A stretch of DNA of 64,000 nt from BOG-908 sp963795825 (GTDB lineage Bacteria > Pseudomonadota > Alphaproteobacteria > Acetobacterales > Acetobacteraceae), in the NCBI GenBank assembly GCA_963795825.1, contig CAWCIW010000005.1, positions 682,001-746,000 on the forward strand, given 5' to 3'. A program made the position numbers and the translations under genes. Below, one piece after another: positions 1 to 10,100 of the stretch. How positions within the stretch are numbered: position 1 is the first letter of the stretch; each line of letters opens with the position of its first letter. Under the pieces are notes generated by a model that saw only the letters and a list, made by a program, of their open reading frames with translations, searched no databases and had not been told where the DNA came from.

Positions 1-50
1 TGCGCGTTGTCAAGTAATACCAACCCGTTTTGGGCTGGCTCACCGGCAGC

Positions 51-236
51 AAGCAAGAAAGCAGTCCTTTTTCGAGAAAAAGGACCAAAAAGCTTTTATC
101 CCGACGCTGGCACGACAGGCTGGCTGTAACTGCAGGCGTATCGACTGGCAGAACGGAGGTAAGCTGCGGGGCAGGCGTCGGAGCAAAAGCTTTTTGGTCC
201 TTTTTCTCGAAAAACGACTGCTTTCTTGCTTGTCTG
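51..236. repeat. Palindromic intergenic element, copy 1 (both arms)
   Basis: Left arm at about 61-97 carries AGTCCTTTTTCGAGAAAAAG followed by GACC and AAAAAGCTTTT; right arm at about 181-225 is its reverse complement. The inner part contains CGACGCTGGCAC and GCAGGCGTCG, which pair imperfectly. It lies just downstream of lrgB, which reads toward it on the minus strand. Nothing else is seen in bases 1-270. Confidence 0.9.
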
Positions 237-272
237 GGTGCGTGAACGTATCGGGTTTGGGATAAGCGGCAT

Positions 273-1004
273 CTATCGCAGCCAGTCCACCAGGATCGGC
301 ACCAGCACAGACGTCGCGATCCCGTTCAGGCCGACGGCGATCCCCGCGAAGGTGCCGGCCATCTCGTGCACCTGGAAGGCCCGCGCCGTGCCCAGCCCAT
401 GCGCCGCCAGCCCGACCGCGAAGCCGCGCGCCCGCCAGTCCCGCACGCCTAGCGCATTCAACAGCGGCGTGGCGATCACCGCGCCCACGATGCCGGTCAG
501 CATGACCAGAACCACGGTCAGCGACGGCTCGCCGCCGATCCGCTCGGACACGCCCATGGCGATCGGCGTGGTCACCGATTTCGGCGCCAGCGACAACACG
601 GTTCGCCACGACGCGCCAAGCGCCCAGCCGATCGCCATGGCGGACCCGGCGGCCGTTAGCGATCCGGCCAGCAGGGCGGCCAGCACAGGCACGATGGCGC
701 GCGCGACCACATGGCGATTGCGGAACATCGGCACGGCGAGCGCCACCGTCGCCGGGCCGAGCAGGAAATGCACGAACTTGGCGCCGTCGAAATAGGTGGC
801 GTAACTGGTGCCGGTGGCCAGCAGAACGCTGACCAGCAGCGCCACCGCGATGGCCACCGCGTTCACCGCCGGCGCACGGCCCGCCCATTCGTGAAGGCTG
901 ACGCCGACGGCGTAGGCCGCGAGCGTCGCCGTCAGCCACAGCAGCGGCTGGGCGTGCAGATACACCCAGACGCCCACGAGCGTCGCGTGGCCGGAATGGA
1001 TCAC
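273..1004 (-). CDS. lrgB: LrgB family inner-membrane protein
   Basis: About 243 residues with many hydrophobic segments. This family (LrgB/CidB/YohK) works with LrgA/CidA partners and is linked to control of murein hydrolase export, or in plants to glycolate transport. Family-type stretches visible are LAPKSVTTPIAMGVSERIGG and HGLGTARAFQ near the C-terminus, as expected for full-length LrgB. I chose the GTG at 1004 because it overlaps the cidA stop codon (GTGA), which suggests translational coupling. Longer in-frame extensions upstream run through cidA in the wrong frame. Substrate unknown. Confidence 0.88.
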   Translation of the reverse strand: MIHSGHATLVGVWVYLHAQPLLWLTATLAAYAVGVSLHEWAGRAPAVNAVAIAVALLVSVLLATGTSYATYFDGAKFVHFLLGPATVALAVPMFRNRHVVARAIVPVLAALLAGSLTAAGSAMAIGWALGASWRTVLSLAPKSVTTPIAMGVSERIGGEPSLTVVLVMLTGIVGAVIATPLLNALGVRDWRARGFAVGLAAHGLGTARAFQVHEMAGTFAGIAVGLNGIATSVLVPILVDWLR

Positions 1005-1358
1005 TCCCGGTGACCGCGCGACAGCCGCCGCTCGACCGCCTGGAACACCAGCGCCGTGACCGTGATGCCGAGCGCGGTGGAGACGATGATGGATACGCTG
1101 AGCGGCCACCATTCGCGGGCGATGCGCGACGCCATTCGAGACGATGCCGACGGCGGCGGGCACGAAGAACAGGCTGAGATGACGCAGCAGGAAATCGGCG
1201 GCCTGGCCGAGTGGCTCGCTGAGCTTTCCGCGGGCGAGCAGGAAGGCGGCGAGGAACACCATGCCCAGGACCGGGCCTGGGACGGGGAGGTGCAGCGCCT
1301 GGGAGATGATTTCTCCGGCAAGCTGGCAGGCCAGGAGGAGGGTTAAGGCAAGTATCAA
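1001..1358 (-). CDS. CidA/LrgA family holin-like protein, frameshifted
   Basis: About 118 residues once the frame is repaired. The N-terminal two thirds contain the family motif PVPGPVLGMVFLAAFLLA and the segment LSLFFVPAAVGIVSNG. The C-terminal transmembrane part (SIIVSTALGITVTALVFQAV) is in the next frame, so there is a break near 1130. CidA/LrgA proteins are small holin-like membrane proteins paired with LrgB, and the lrgB start overlaps this stop. No ATG is available; the likely start is TTG at 1358, immediately at the edge of palindromic element 2. Frame break may be an assembly error. Confidence 0.75.
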
Positions 1359-1516
1359 GACAAGCAGTTCTTTTTTGAAAAAAAGAACCAAAAAACTTTT
1401 GCGTCCCCGCCGCTGGACCGCTCGTGGCCCCCCTGAACACCCAGGCTGGCAAAGGGGAACGGCGACAGCGGAGTCAAAAGTTTTTTGCTTCTTTTTTGCA
1501 AAAAAGAAGGCCTTGC
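1356..1516. repeat. Palindromic intergenic element, copy 2 (mixed arms)
   Basis: The left arm is of the GTTC...GAAC type and the right arm of the GCTTC...GAAGGCC type, so the two arms no longer match each other although each still forms its own hairpin. The inner part is of the third class (cgccgctgg ... gcgacagcgg). It fills the whole gap between the DAHP synthase stop codon and cidA. Confidence 0.88.
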
Positions 1517-2908
1517 CTAAGCCGCAATAGCAGCCCCAGCCACCCGCCGGGCCTTCAACTCCGCCGCCACCACGAACGCCAGTTCCAAAGCCTGCTCCGC
1601 ATTCAAACGCGGATCGCAAAAGCTCTCATATCGCCGCGAAAGATCCGCCTCGGTCAGCAGATGCGCGCCACCGACGCACTCCGTCACCTGCTGCCCGGTC
1701 ATCTCCACATGCACGCCGCCCGGCCGCGCGCCCGCATCGGCAAACACGTCGAAAAACCCGCGCAACTCGGCCAGAATACTATCGAAGCTGCGGGTTTTCA
1801 CACCACCCGCGGTGCTGATGGTATTGCCGTGCATCGGATCACTGAGCCAGGTGACGCGGCGGCCGGTGCGCTGCACGGCGCGCAGCAGAGGCGGCAATTG
1901 CGTGCGTATCCGCTCGGCGCCCATGCGGGTGATCAGCGTGAGGCGGCCTGGCTCGTCGGCCGGGTTGAGGATGTCGATCAGACGCAGCAGGTCGTCGGCC
2001 GGCGTGGTGGGGCCCACCTTGATGCCCACCGGATTGCGCAGGCCGCGCAGGAATTCCACGTGGGCGCCGTCCACCTGGCGGGTGCGGTCGCCGATCCACA
2101 GGAAATTGGCCGAGCAGCCGTACCAGTCGCCGCTGGTGCTGTCGATGCGGGTGAGCGCCTGCTCGTAGGGCAGCAGCAGCGCCTCGTGGCTGGTGTAGAA
2201 CTCGGTCTCGCGTATCTGGGCGGTGTTGCCGCTGCCTATGCCGCAGGCGGCCATGAAGCCGAGCGTCTCGTCGATACGGGTGGCAAGGTCCTGGTAGCGG
2301 GCGGCCAGCGGCGAGCGCGCGACGAAATCGAGGTTCCAGCGATGCACCTGGTGGAGGTCCGCGTAGCCGCCATTGGCGAATGCGCGCAGCAGGTTCATCC
2401 GGCCGGCGGACTGGAAATAGGCGGTCTCCATACGTGCCGGGTCAGGCACCCGGGCGGCCGCTTCCGGCGCCGGGCCGTTGATGATGTCGCCGCGGTAGCT
2501 GGGCATCATCACGCCATCCACCGTCTCGGTCTCCGACGAGCGCGGCTTGGCGAACTGGCCGGCCATGCGGCCGATCTTGATGACCGGCACGGTGGCGCCG
2601 AACGTCAGCACCACGGCCATCTGCAGCAGCACGCGGAAGGTGTCGCGCACGGAATTGGCGTTGAAGTCGGCGAAGCTCTCGGCGCAGTCGCCGCCCTGGA
2701 GCACGAAGGCCTGGCCGTCCGCGGCCTTGGCCAGCGCCGCTTTCAGGCGGCGCGCTTCGCCGGCGAACACGAGTGGCGGGTAGCCGGCCAGGCGCGCTTC
2801 GGCGGCGGCGAGTGCCGCTTCGTCAGGGTAGGTGGGGGCCTGTTGGATGGGGTGGGCGCGCCAGGTTCCTGGCGTCCAGTTCGCGGCTTGCATGGGTGCT
2901 GAGTTCAT
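1517..2908 (-). CDS. 3-deoxy-7-phosphoheptulonate synthase, class II
   Basis: Complete 463-residue protein, normal for class II (plant/actinobacterial-type) DAHP synthases, which condense phosphoenolpyruvate with erythrose 4-phosphate as the first step of the shikimate pathway. Recognisable family stretches are FVLQGGDCAESF near residue 70, GDIINGP, LLPYEQALTR and WLSDPMHGNT near residue 355. It is not the AroFGH class I type. The start may be ATG at 2908 or the in-frame ATG at 2893. It ends directly at element 2 and starts about 60 bp from element 3, so it is probably transcribed alone. Cytoplasmic. Confidence 0.96.
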   Translation of the reverse strand: MNSAPMQAANWTPGTWRAHPIQQAPTYPDEAALAAAEARLAGYPPLVFAGEARRLKAALAKAADGQAFVLQGGDCAESFADFNANSVRDTFRVLLQMAVVLTFGATVPVIKIGRMAGQFAKPRSSETETVDGVMMPSYRGDIINGPAPEAAARVPDPARMETAYFQSAGRMNLLRAFANGGYADLHQVHRWNLDFVARSPLAARYQDLATRIDETLGFMAACGIGSGNTAQIRETEFYTSHEALLLPYEQALTRIDSTSGDWYGCSANFLWIGDRTRQVDGAHVEFLRGLRNPVGIKVGPTTPADDLLRLIDILNPADEPGRLTLITRMGAERIRTQLPPLLRAVQRTGRRVTWLSDPMHGNTISTAGGVKTRSFDSILAELRGFFDVFADAGARPGGVHVEMTGQQVTECVGGAHLLTEADLSRRYESFCDPRLNAEQALELAFVVAAELKARRVAGAAIAA

Positions 2909-2966
2909 TGAAGCGACGGTAAAGGCAAGCGGTGATTGGTTGGGGCTGCCAGTCGGCGAAGGGGAA

Positions 2967-3152
2967 GCAGGAAAGCAGTCCTTTTTCGAGAAAAAGGACC
3001 AAAAAGTTTTTGCTCCGACGTCTGCATGGCGGCCTACGATTTTCAGCAGGTCGATGCGGCTGCACCGGATGTGTAAGTCTTCGTGCAGGCGTCATAGCAA
3101 AAGCTTTTTGGTCCTTTCTCTCGAAAAAGGACTGCTTGCTTCCTTGCTGCCT
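2967..3152. repeat. Palindromic intergenic element, copy 3 (both arms, AGTCC type)
   Basis: Two AGTCC-type arms face each other. The inner part pairs GACGTCTGCA with TGCAGGCGTC and includes CGATGCGGCTGCA, shared with copy 4. It lies between the DAHP synthase start and the end of the GT4 gene, touching the GT4 stop codon at 3152. Confidence 0.92.
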
Positions 3153-4493
3153 CAAACCACCGCCCGCGCCCGTCGCCTTGGCGCGCGCGCCAGATCCGAC
3201 CCATCCGGCGACTTCACCATCCTGGCGAAACACCCAAGGTAATCGCGCGCCATGCCCATCTGATCACTCACTGCGGGCAGACCCGACACCAGCGCCTGAT
3301 ACAGCACCTCGTCGGCCGCCTCGCCCATCGCACGCGCGAGGTCGGTCGCGTCGCCGGCGCGGAAATGCAGCCCGGCACGCCGGTTCGGCACCTTTTCGGC
3401 CATGCCGCCGATACCGGTGCAAATCACCGGCCGGCCGGCGGCGAACGCCTCCTGGATCACCACCGGCGAGTTCTCCCACCAGGTGCTCGGCGTAACCACG
3501 TAGTCGCAGGCGAGCATGAGCTTGCGCACGTCGGCATTGTCGTATGGGCCGGCGTAGCTGGCGAACGCGCTCTTCTCGAATGTCGCGTTGAAGCGGCTGA
3601 TGAAAGCCGGCTCCTGCCCGATGATATTGCCGTGCACACGTATGCGCAATTTCTGCGCGATGTCCGGCTGCTTGGCGAGCAGGTCCATCGTATCGAGCAG
3701 GATATCGGCGCCCTTGAAGGGCGTGATCTGGCCGAAATAGCCGAACGTCCAGGGCCGGTCGCCGACCAGGCTGGGACCGGCGGGGCCGAACGAGGCGGCC
3801 GGCCGCGCCCGCTCGTCGGATTTGCCGGCCTCGCGCAAGCCGTTCTCGATCACCACGAATTTCTCCCGCGGCAGGCCCCAGTCGATCATCCGTTCGGCCA
3901 GGAAGTGGCTCGGCGAGATGAAACGCCGCGGCCGGCAGCAAGGCGGACTGGATGATCTGGCGGCGGGTGTTGAATTGCTGGCGGCTGTGCTCGGGGAAGC
4001 AGGTGGCGCAGGCGACGGGCGAGGAGGCTGGCAAAGCCGGCGAGCCGGGCCTTGTAACCATCTGGCCGTGATGGGCGCAGATCGCCAGGTATTCGTGCAG
4101 CGTGAGGATGAACGGGATATCGGTTTCCGCCCGCATGGCGCGCAGCGTGTTCACGCCGACCTGCAGGAAATGGTGGAAGTTCACCAGCCGCACGCTCTGG
4201 CGCAGCAGGATCGCCTTGAGCTGGCGCCAGATGTCGGCGGCCGAGAGATGGTAGAAATGGTCGTAGCGGCTCTGGTCGCTGATGATGGCGAACTCGCGGT
4301 CCGATCCGAGCAGCAGCCGGCCGCGATCGGAGGACGGGACGATGGCGATGAAGATCGCGTCCGTGCCGATCATACGCAGCCCCTCGTAGAGCGCGTAGGC
4401 GGCAATCTCAGCACCGCCCTTGCTGACCGAGGGGTGGGTGTGCGCGACGATGGCGATCGGCCCGGTGTCGCGCACCGCCATGCTGTCCGGCAT
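3152..4493 (-). CDS. Glycosyltransferase family 4, frameshifted
   Basis: About 447 residues after repair. The N-terminal half holds an acceptor-side Rossmann fold with HTHPSVSKGGAEIAAYALYE. The C-terminal half holds the donor-binding fold with FGYFGQITPFKGADILLDTM and the EX7E-like region ENSPVVIQEAFAAGRPVI. These are typical of GT4 retaining glycosyltransferases that build LPS, capsule or exopolysaccharide. The two halves are in different frames with a break near 3930. The ATG at 4493 overlaps the upstream stop as TGATG, implying coupling to the 737-residue gene. Donor and acceptor sugars cannot be told from sequence. Confidence 0.85.
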
Positions 4494-6705
4494 CAGGCCG
4501 TATCCCGCTCGACAGCGCGGGCGATACCGGCTGCCGCCTGCCGCGGCGCAGGCGGCGCTATCCGGCCATGGGCCGGCAGCGGGCCCCCGCCGTGCTGGCT
4601 GGTCAGTGCATAGACGGTGCTGTTTACCGCTTCCTGCACCCGCGTGGAGAGCAGCGTGCGCGTGGCGCCGGCCGCGTTGTGATGCACCACGTGGGCGGAG
4701 CGCGACTGGAACAGGCCGTTCTCGCGGTAGAACCCGCCCATGAAGGCCGGCGCGCTCAGCGCCCAGCGCGCGAGATGGCCGGTGGACCAGGCAAAGCAGC
4801 GCCCCGTCACTCCGCCGGCGGCGTCGCGCTCCTCGTATTCCTCCGCCTCCATACCGAAGAACACGAGGTCGGTGGCGCCCGGCGTCAGCGCCTGGCGGGC
4901 GCGCGCCCAGCCGCTCTCGCGCAGGAACACGCCGGCGCCGGCAAAGAAGAAACGGTTGGCGCCGACCTCGCGCAGCACGTCGGGCAGCAGCGCGAAGGCC
5001 TGCGCCGAGTCGTCGATCACCAGCAGGCTGCAGGCGATGTTGTGGGCGGCGCCCTGCCCGGCCTGGAACTCGCGAAACAGCCACAGCGCATCGGACCGGT
5101 TGGATTTCGACGCGGCGACGAACGCCACCGCCTCGATGCCGCCGCCGAGCCGGCATTGTTGGGCCAGTTCCTCGAACAGCAGGAACAGGTCGCAGCGGTC
5201 CTCCGGCAGCACGAATACCATCACGCGCCGGCTGCGCTGCACGCTGAGCACCACCGGCGGGTTCATAGCACCGCGCTCGGCGCGTATGGCGGCCTCGGCG
5301 AAGCGCGGGAAGAAGGTCTCCTCCAGCAAAGCCGGGAAGAACGCCAGCGCGTCTTCCACCCGGGCGGAATGCCCAAGCCGGCGGAACGCGGTGGCGGCGA
5401 TGCTCCAATTGGCCGAACTGCCGCCCTGGAAGATCACCTTGAGCACCGGGTCGGCGAAATCCTCCGGCTCGGCATCACCGGCGAACAGGCCCACGAAGCC
5501 GGCGCGCTCCACCATCCGCTCGGCGCCCGGAAAGGCGGAGAGCAGGTCCGGCCGCGGCTTCCAGTGCAGGCTTTCCGGATCGGCGGACATCACCGAGGCG
5601 CCGACCCGCAGGCGCAAGCCCTCGATGCGTTCATCGGACTGACCACCCAGCCTTCGACCAGGCAGCCCAGGCCGGGCACCAGGAGGATGCGATCGATCGA
5701 GCATTCGCTAGCAAACCATTGCGCCGCGGTGCGCGTCGGCAGCCAGTTCTCCAGCGCGGTGAGCATGCGCTGCAGGGCGATGGCGCGACCCTCGCCGAAG
5801 CAGCGGTCCCGCACGCCCTCGTATTCGCTGACCAGCTCGCCGGAGGTGACGATGCGCAAGGGCGCGTGGGCGCGCAGATGGAAGCGGCCACCAATGCCGA
5901 AGAACAGATGCAGTTCCGAGGTGGCCGAACTCGGCCGCCAGGTCGACGAGACCAGCCCGACGATGCCGCAGCTATCGGAAGGCAGATCGTCGCGCGCGTA
6001 GCTCATCACCGCCACGGAGGCGGGGTATTTGCGTCGCTCGACCACGACGGCGCTGAATTCCTGCACGTGGCCGCGCTTCATCCAGCCGATGAACCAGACC
6101 TGGCCGGAGGTATCGACGGCGACCGTCTCTATATAGCCTTGCAGATTCTCCGGCAGCGGCCGCAGCGCGCCCTCCGCCAGCGCGTCTGCGCCGGCGCGCA
6201 GCTCGTCGAGCATCAGCTCGAAATCGGCGATCGTGCTGCGCGGCTCGGGCGTTGCGTCCAGCCGGAGTTGCGCGATGATCTGGCCGATCGAGGCCGGCTT
6301 GCCCGCGGAGGGAAGATGGCGCCCGCTCTCCGCCACCCGCACGGTCACCGGATCGTCCGGTTCTTCCATGAAGCTCGGCAGCATCGTCATGATCTCGCCG
6401 TCGAAGGCGAACCCGGCGCGCGTCGGCCGGCCAAACTTGGCCGAGATGTCCGCCCGCTCGGCATTCGCCAGCGTCTCGGCGACCACCTGGTCACCAACAC
6501 AGAGCAGCAGGCGCACCGGATCGAGCGGATCGGCGTGGTTGAGCGCCCAGCCCCGCACGCCCTGGCGGCTGTCCACAACGTCGACGAAGCCGCTATGCGC
6601 CGCGCCGTTTCGCTCGTTCAGTTCGGTGCCGACAAGGCTGGTGCTCAAACCCGTCTCCGCAAGTGCAGGCTCATCGGCCAGGACGTCAGCCGCTTGTGTT
6701 ACCAC
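4493..6705 (-). CDS. Unknown protein of a surface-glycosylation locus, frameshifted
   Basis: About 737 residues when the break near 5635 is repaired (the N-terminal part ends CLVEGWVVSP, the rest resumes DERIEGLRLRVGAS). I do not recognise a named family. An N-terminal beta-rich module (RGWALNHADPLDPVRLLLCV, residues about 50-120) resembles modules in the neighbouring giant glycosyltransferase and sulfotransferase. A similar GWVVSP...LRLRVG module recurs in the middle. The C-terminal half has alternating beta/alpha segments (VLSVQRSRRVMVFVLPED, NIACSLLVIDDS) compatible with a nucleotide-sugar-binding or GT-A fold, but no catalytic motif is secure. Start GTG at 6705. It is translationally coupled to the GT4 gene downstream, so a role in surface glycan synthesis is inferred. 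Confidence 0.6.
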
Positions 6706-7131
6706 GGCAGTTCAGCCCGCTCGCGTGACCGATCTGTTACATAAGCTAGCGTGCGGAAAATCCCGCCGCCAGCTTATTGCAACGCACAACCGACGATAAA
6801 CGCGGACCGTGTCACGTGTATCATCTCCTTGGGTGGGATTCCTTAACCGAAATGCCGGGACACGGGCACGGAGGTCCGCAATTTATACCAACCAAGGATG
6901 AGGATTGACGCATTCAAGACAGGTAAGAAAGCAGTCCTTTTTCGAGAAAAAGGACCAAAAAGCTTTTGCTACGACGCCTGCACTGAGGCCTGCTCCCGTA
7001 TTGCAAGTCGATGCGGCTGCAATGATGCCAAATCCTCGTGCAGGCGTCGCAGCAAAAGCTTTTTGCTTCTTTTTCTCGAAAAAGAAGGCCTTCCTTCCTG
7101 CCGATGAATCAGTCCCCAAGACGGGTCGGCA
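6706..7131. other. Intergenic region with element 4 and probable promoter of the 737-residue gene
   Basis: No credible gene. About 6706-6920 is relatively AT-rich and should hold the minus-strand promoter and leader of the 737-residue gene. About 6921-7100 is palindromic element 4. I see no clear operator or riboswitch. Confidence 0.5.
6921..7100. repeat. Palindromic intergenic element, copy 4 (mixed arms)
   Basis: Left arm is AGTCC type and right arm is GAAGGCC type. Each arm keeps its own local hairpin although left and right no longer fully match. Inner stem: GCCTGCACTGAGGCC against CCTCGTGCAGGCG. Confidence 0.92.
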
Positions 7132-10100
7132 TCAGACAATCGGCGCGCGGGTCACCAGCATGCGCTGGCAGGTGGCGAACACGTCGCGCGGCCGCAACCC
7201 GGTCAGGCAGGCAAGATCGCGCGGGCAGTCGGACGCGAACTCCAGGTAGCAGGGTCCGCAGATCATGCGGCGCCGGAGGGCCACGGCCTGGGTTCCGAGC
7301 GGCGCCCATTCGGTGGCGTCCACCACGCCGGAATGGATGCCGATCGAGGGCAGGCCGAGCGAGGCGGCCAGATGCTGCGGCCCGCTATTGTTGCCGACGA
7401 ACAGCACGCAGGCGCGCATCACCAGAGGGAGCTGTGCCAGCTTCACCCGGCCCACGAGGGATTCGACGGCACCCTGCGCGGTGACGCGGCGCAGTATGTC
7501 CTCGGAGATCGACGCCTCCTCCGGCGCGCCGATCAGCACCACGTGCAGGCCGGCGCCGGCAAGCAGGTCGATCAGCGCGGCGTAATTCGCCACCGGCCAT
7601 TGCCGCACCACGTTGCCGACTCCCGGATGCACGCAGACGATCGGCCGCGCCCGGAACGCGTCCGGCAAGGCGGCCAGCGCCGGTACGTCGGCGGGTGCCA
7701 GCGCCGGCGCATCTGCCGTGCCCGCCTCGGCGCGGCAGGCATCCTCGACGGCGGAGACGAGCTGGACCAGCCGCTCGGAGACATGCGCGCGCTTGGCGAC
7801 CAGCCTGGTATCGCCCTCCCAGGTCGAGCGCCACGTCGAGGAAGCCGAAGCGGTCGGCGTGGTCGTAGCCGGCCAGCAGGGCAGCACCCGTATAGGGCAG
7901 CACGGCGCGGGTTTCCGGCTGCATGCGCAGGTCGATCGCCAGGTCGTAGCGCGCCGGGGCCAGGCGTTCGCCGAGTGCCCGGAATTCGGCGTCGCCCACG
8001 CCTTCTGGCCGTCGCCGGAGCGCGCGTGGAAGAAATCGAACACCACAATGTCGCTGATCGACGGCTCGCCGCCGGGCGATCTCCGCCGAGGCCGAGGGCG
8101 CCAGCAGGTCGATGCTGGCCGCCGGGAAGCGGCGCTTGAGGCTGCGTATCGCCGGGAGGGCGGTGAGGAAATCGCCGATATGGTCCAGCTTCACCGCCAG
8201 GATGCGGCGCACCGCATCGGCCGGCGGGCCGCGCCTGCCGACATGGACGAGCACGGCGGGCTCAGGGTCGGCACCGTAATGGTCGGCGTCGAGTGCGAGG
8301 CGCGGGCTGCGGTTTGGGTCGCCGGCAAGGAAGCGGGTGCGCCAGGCGCCGGCGAAACGCTGCTCGTCATAGACGTCTTGCAGGGCGGCGCGGCTGGCCA
8401 GCTCGTGGTGGGTGAGAGTCGCGTGCGGGGTGAACACCACGCGCAGGCCGGCGCGCCAGCTGCGCAGGCAGAAATCGAGGTCGTTGTTGACCACGCTGTG
8501 GGCTTCCTCGAAGCCGCCGAGCTGGGCGAACACGCGGGCGCGCACCATCTGGCAGGCGCCGGTGACCGAGATCACCTCGCGCGATACCGCGGCCAGGCCG
8601 AACGGGCCGGGCTCTCATCGGGCGCGAAACGGAAAGCGTGGCGCGCATGGCTGTCGGCCAGGTACTGCCCGCCATGCTGCACGGTGCCGTTCGGATAGAG
8701 CAGCCGTGCGCCGACCACGCCCACCTCCGGCCGCTGCGCGTGCTCGAGCAGCGCTTCCAGCCAGTCGGGCTGGGTGGTCTCGATGTCGTCGTTGAGGAAC
8801 AGCAGGTATTCGCCGGTGGCGGCGCGCGCGCCCACATTGTTGAAGCGCGACCAGTTGAACGCGCCCGGCATGTCGATCACCACCTCGGCCTGGCGGCGCA
8901 GCCAGGCGCGCAATTTGGTCTCGCGGACCGGCGTGTTGTCGAGGATGACGATTTCCAGGTCCCGCCCGCCAGGCAGCGCCGGCGCGCTGGTGGCGCGCAG
9001 GGATTTCATCACCGTGCGTATCAGGCCGCCGGCGCCGCAGGTGGGTATGATGACCGAGATCCGGCCGGCCACGGTGCCGCGCGGGCGGCGAGATACCGGC
9101 GGGCGCGCGCGTGCCGATCTGCCGGCGCACCCGCCAGGTGCCCGGCGTGCGCCCCGCCTCCACCCGTCCCGCCACGCTGTCGAGCGCCAGCGCCTCGGTC
9201 AGTGCGGCCTGCTCGTCGGCCGGCGTGTCGCCCGCAGGGCCGCGCTCGCACAGCACGCGCGTGATGTGACCGATACGTGCCGCATGGCGGGTCAGGGTCA
9301 GCACCGCGGCGTAATCCGAGGCGGCGGCGAGGGCGTCGGCGGTGAGGCCGGCGCGCGCCAGCAGGCCGGCCGAGGCGCACCAGGGGCGGCCGACATAGTT
9401 CATCGAGGCCAGCAGCTCCGGCGACCAGTCCGGCTTGAAGAAGGGCTGGCGCCTGCCCTGCCCCGGGTCGTCGCGCAGTTCGTCGGCATAGAGGAAATCG
9501 GCGGCGCGGTCCGACGCGGATTCGCAGGCGAGTTCGAGAAAGGCGTCGGCGCCGAGCCGGTCGCCGGCACGCAGCCGCATCACGAAGACCGGGCCGGCTT
9601 GCGGGATGGTCGTAGTGGCGGCCCGGGCGCGCCGTTTGGGCCCGGCATCCGCCTTTGCCAGCCGGATGCGCCCGGCAGTATCGGCGGCGGAGGCCAGCGC
9701 CAGCGCGGCGGTGCGTGCGGCGGCGTCGGCGAGCGGCACGGTCACAATCCAGCTCTGGTAGACCTGGTCGTGCAGGCTGCGCAGCGTGGCGTCCAGCGCC
9801 TCGATGTCCGCGGCGGTGGAACCCGCCAGGGCGACCACCACCTCGAAGCGCGGCGCGTAATCGTGACGGCGCAGCAGCTCCAGGCCGAACGCCGTCTCGG
9901 CCGGGGGCACGCCGGTGCGAATGGTGCCATCCGGCGGCAGCGCGTCGTAGCGCTCCACGGTAAGCTGGAACGTGCGCTCCAGCGAACCGGGGGAGACGGC
10001 TGGCGCGTCCGCAGCCGCATCGGGCGGCACATCGGGCGCCGCGCGCGCCACCACGCGTATGGTGTGCACGCCTTCCGGCAGGCTGCCCGGCGGCAGCACG

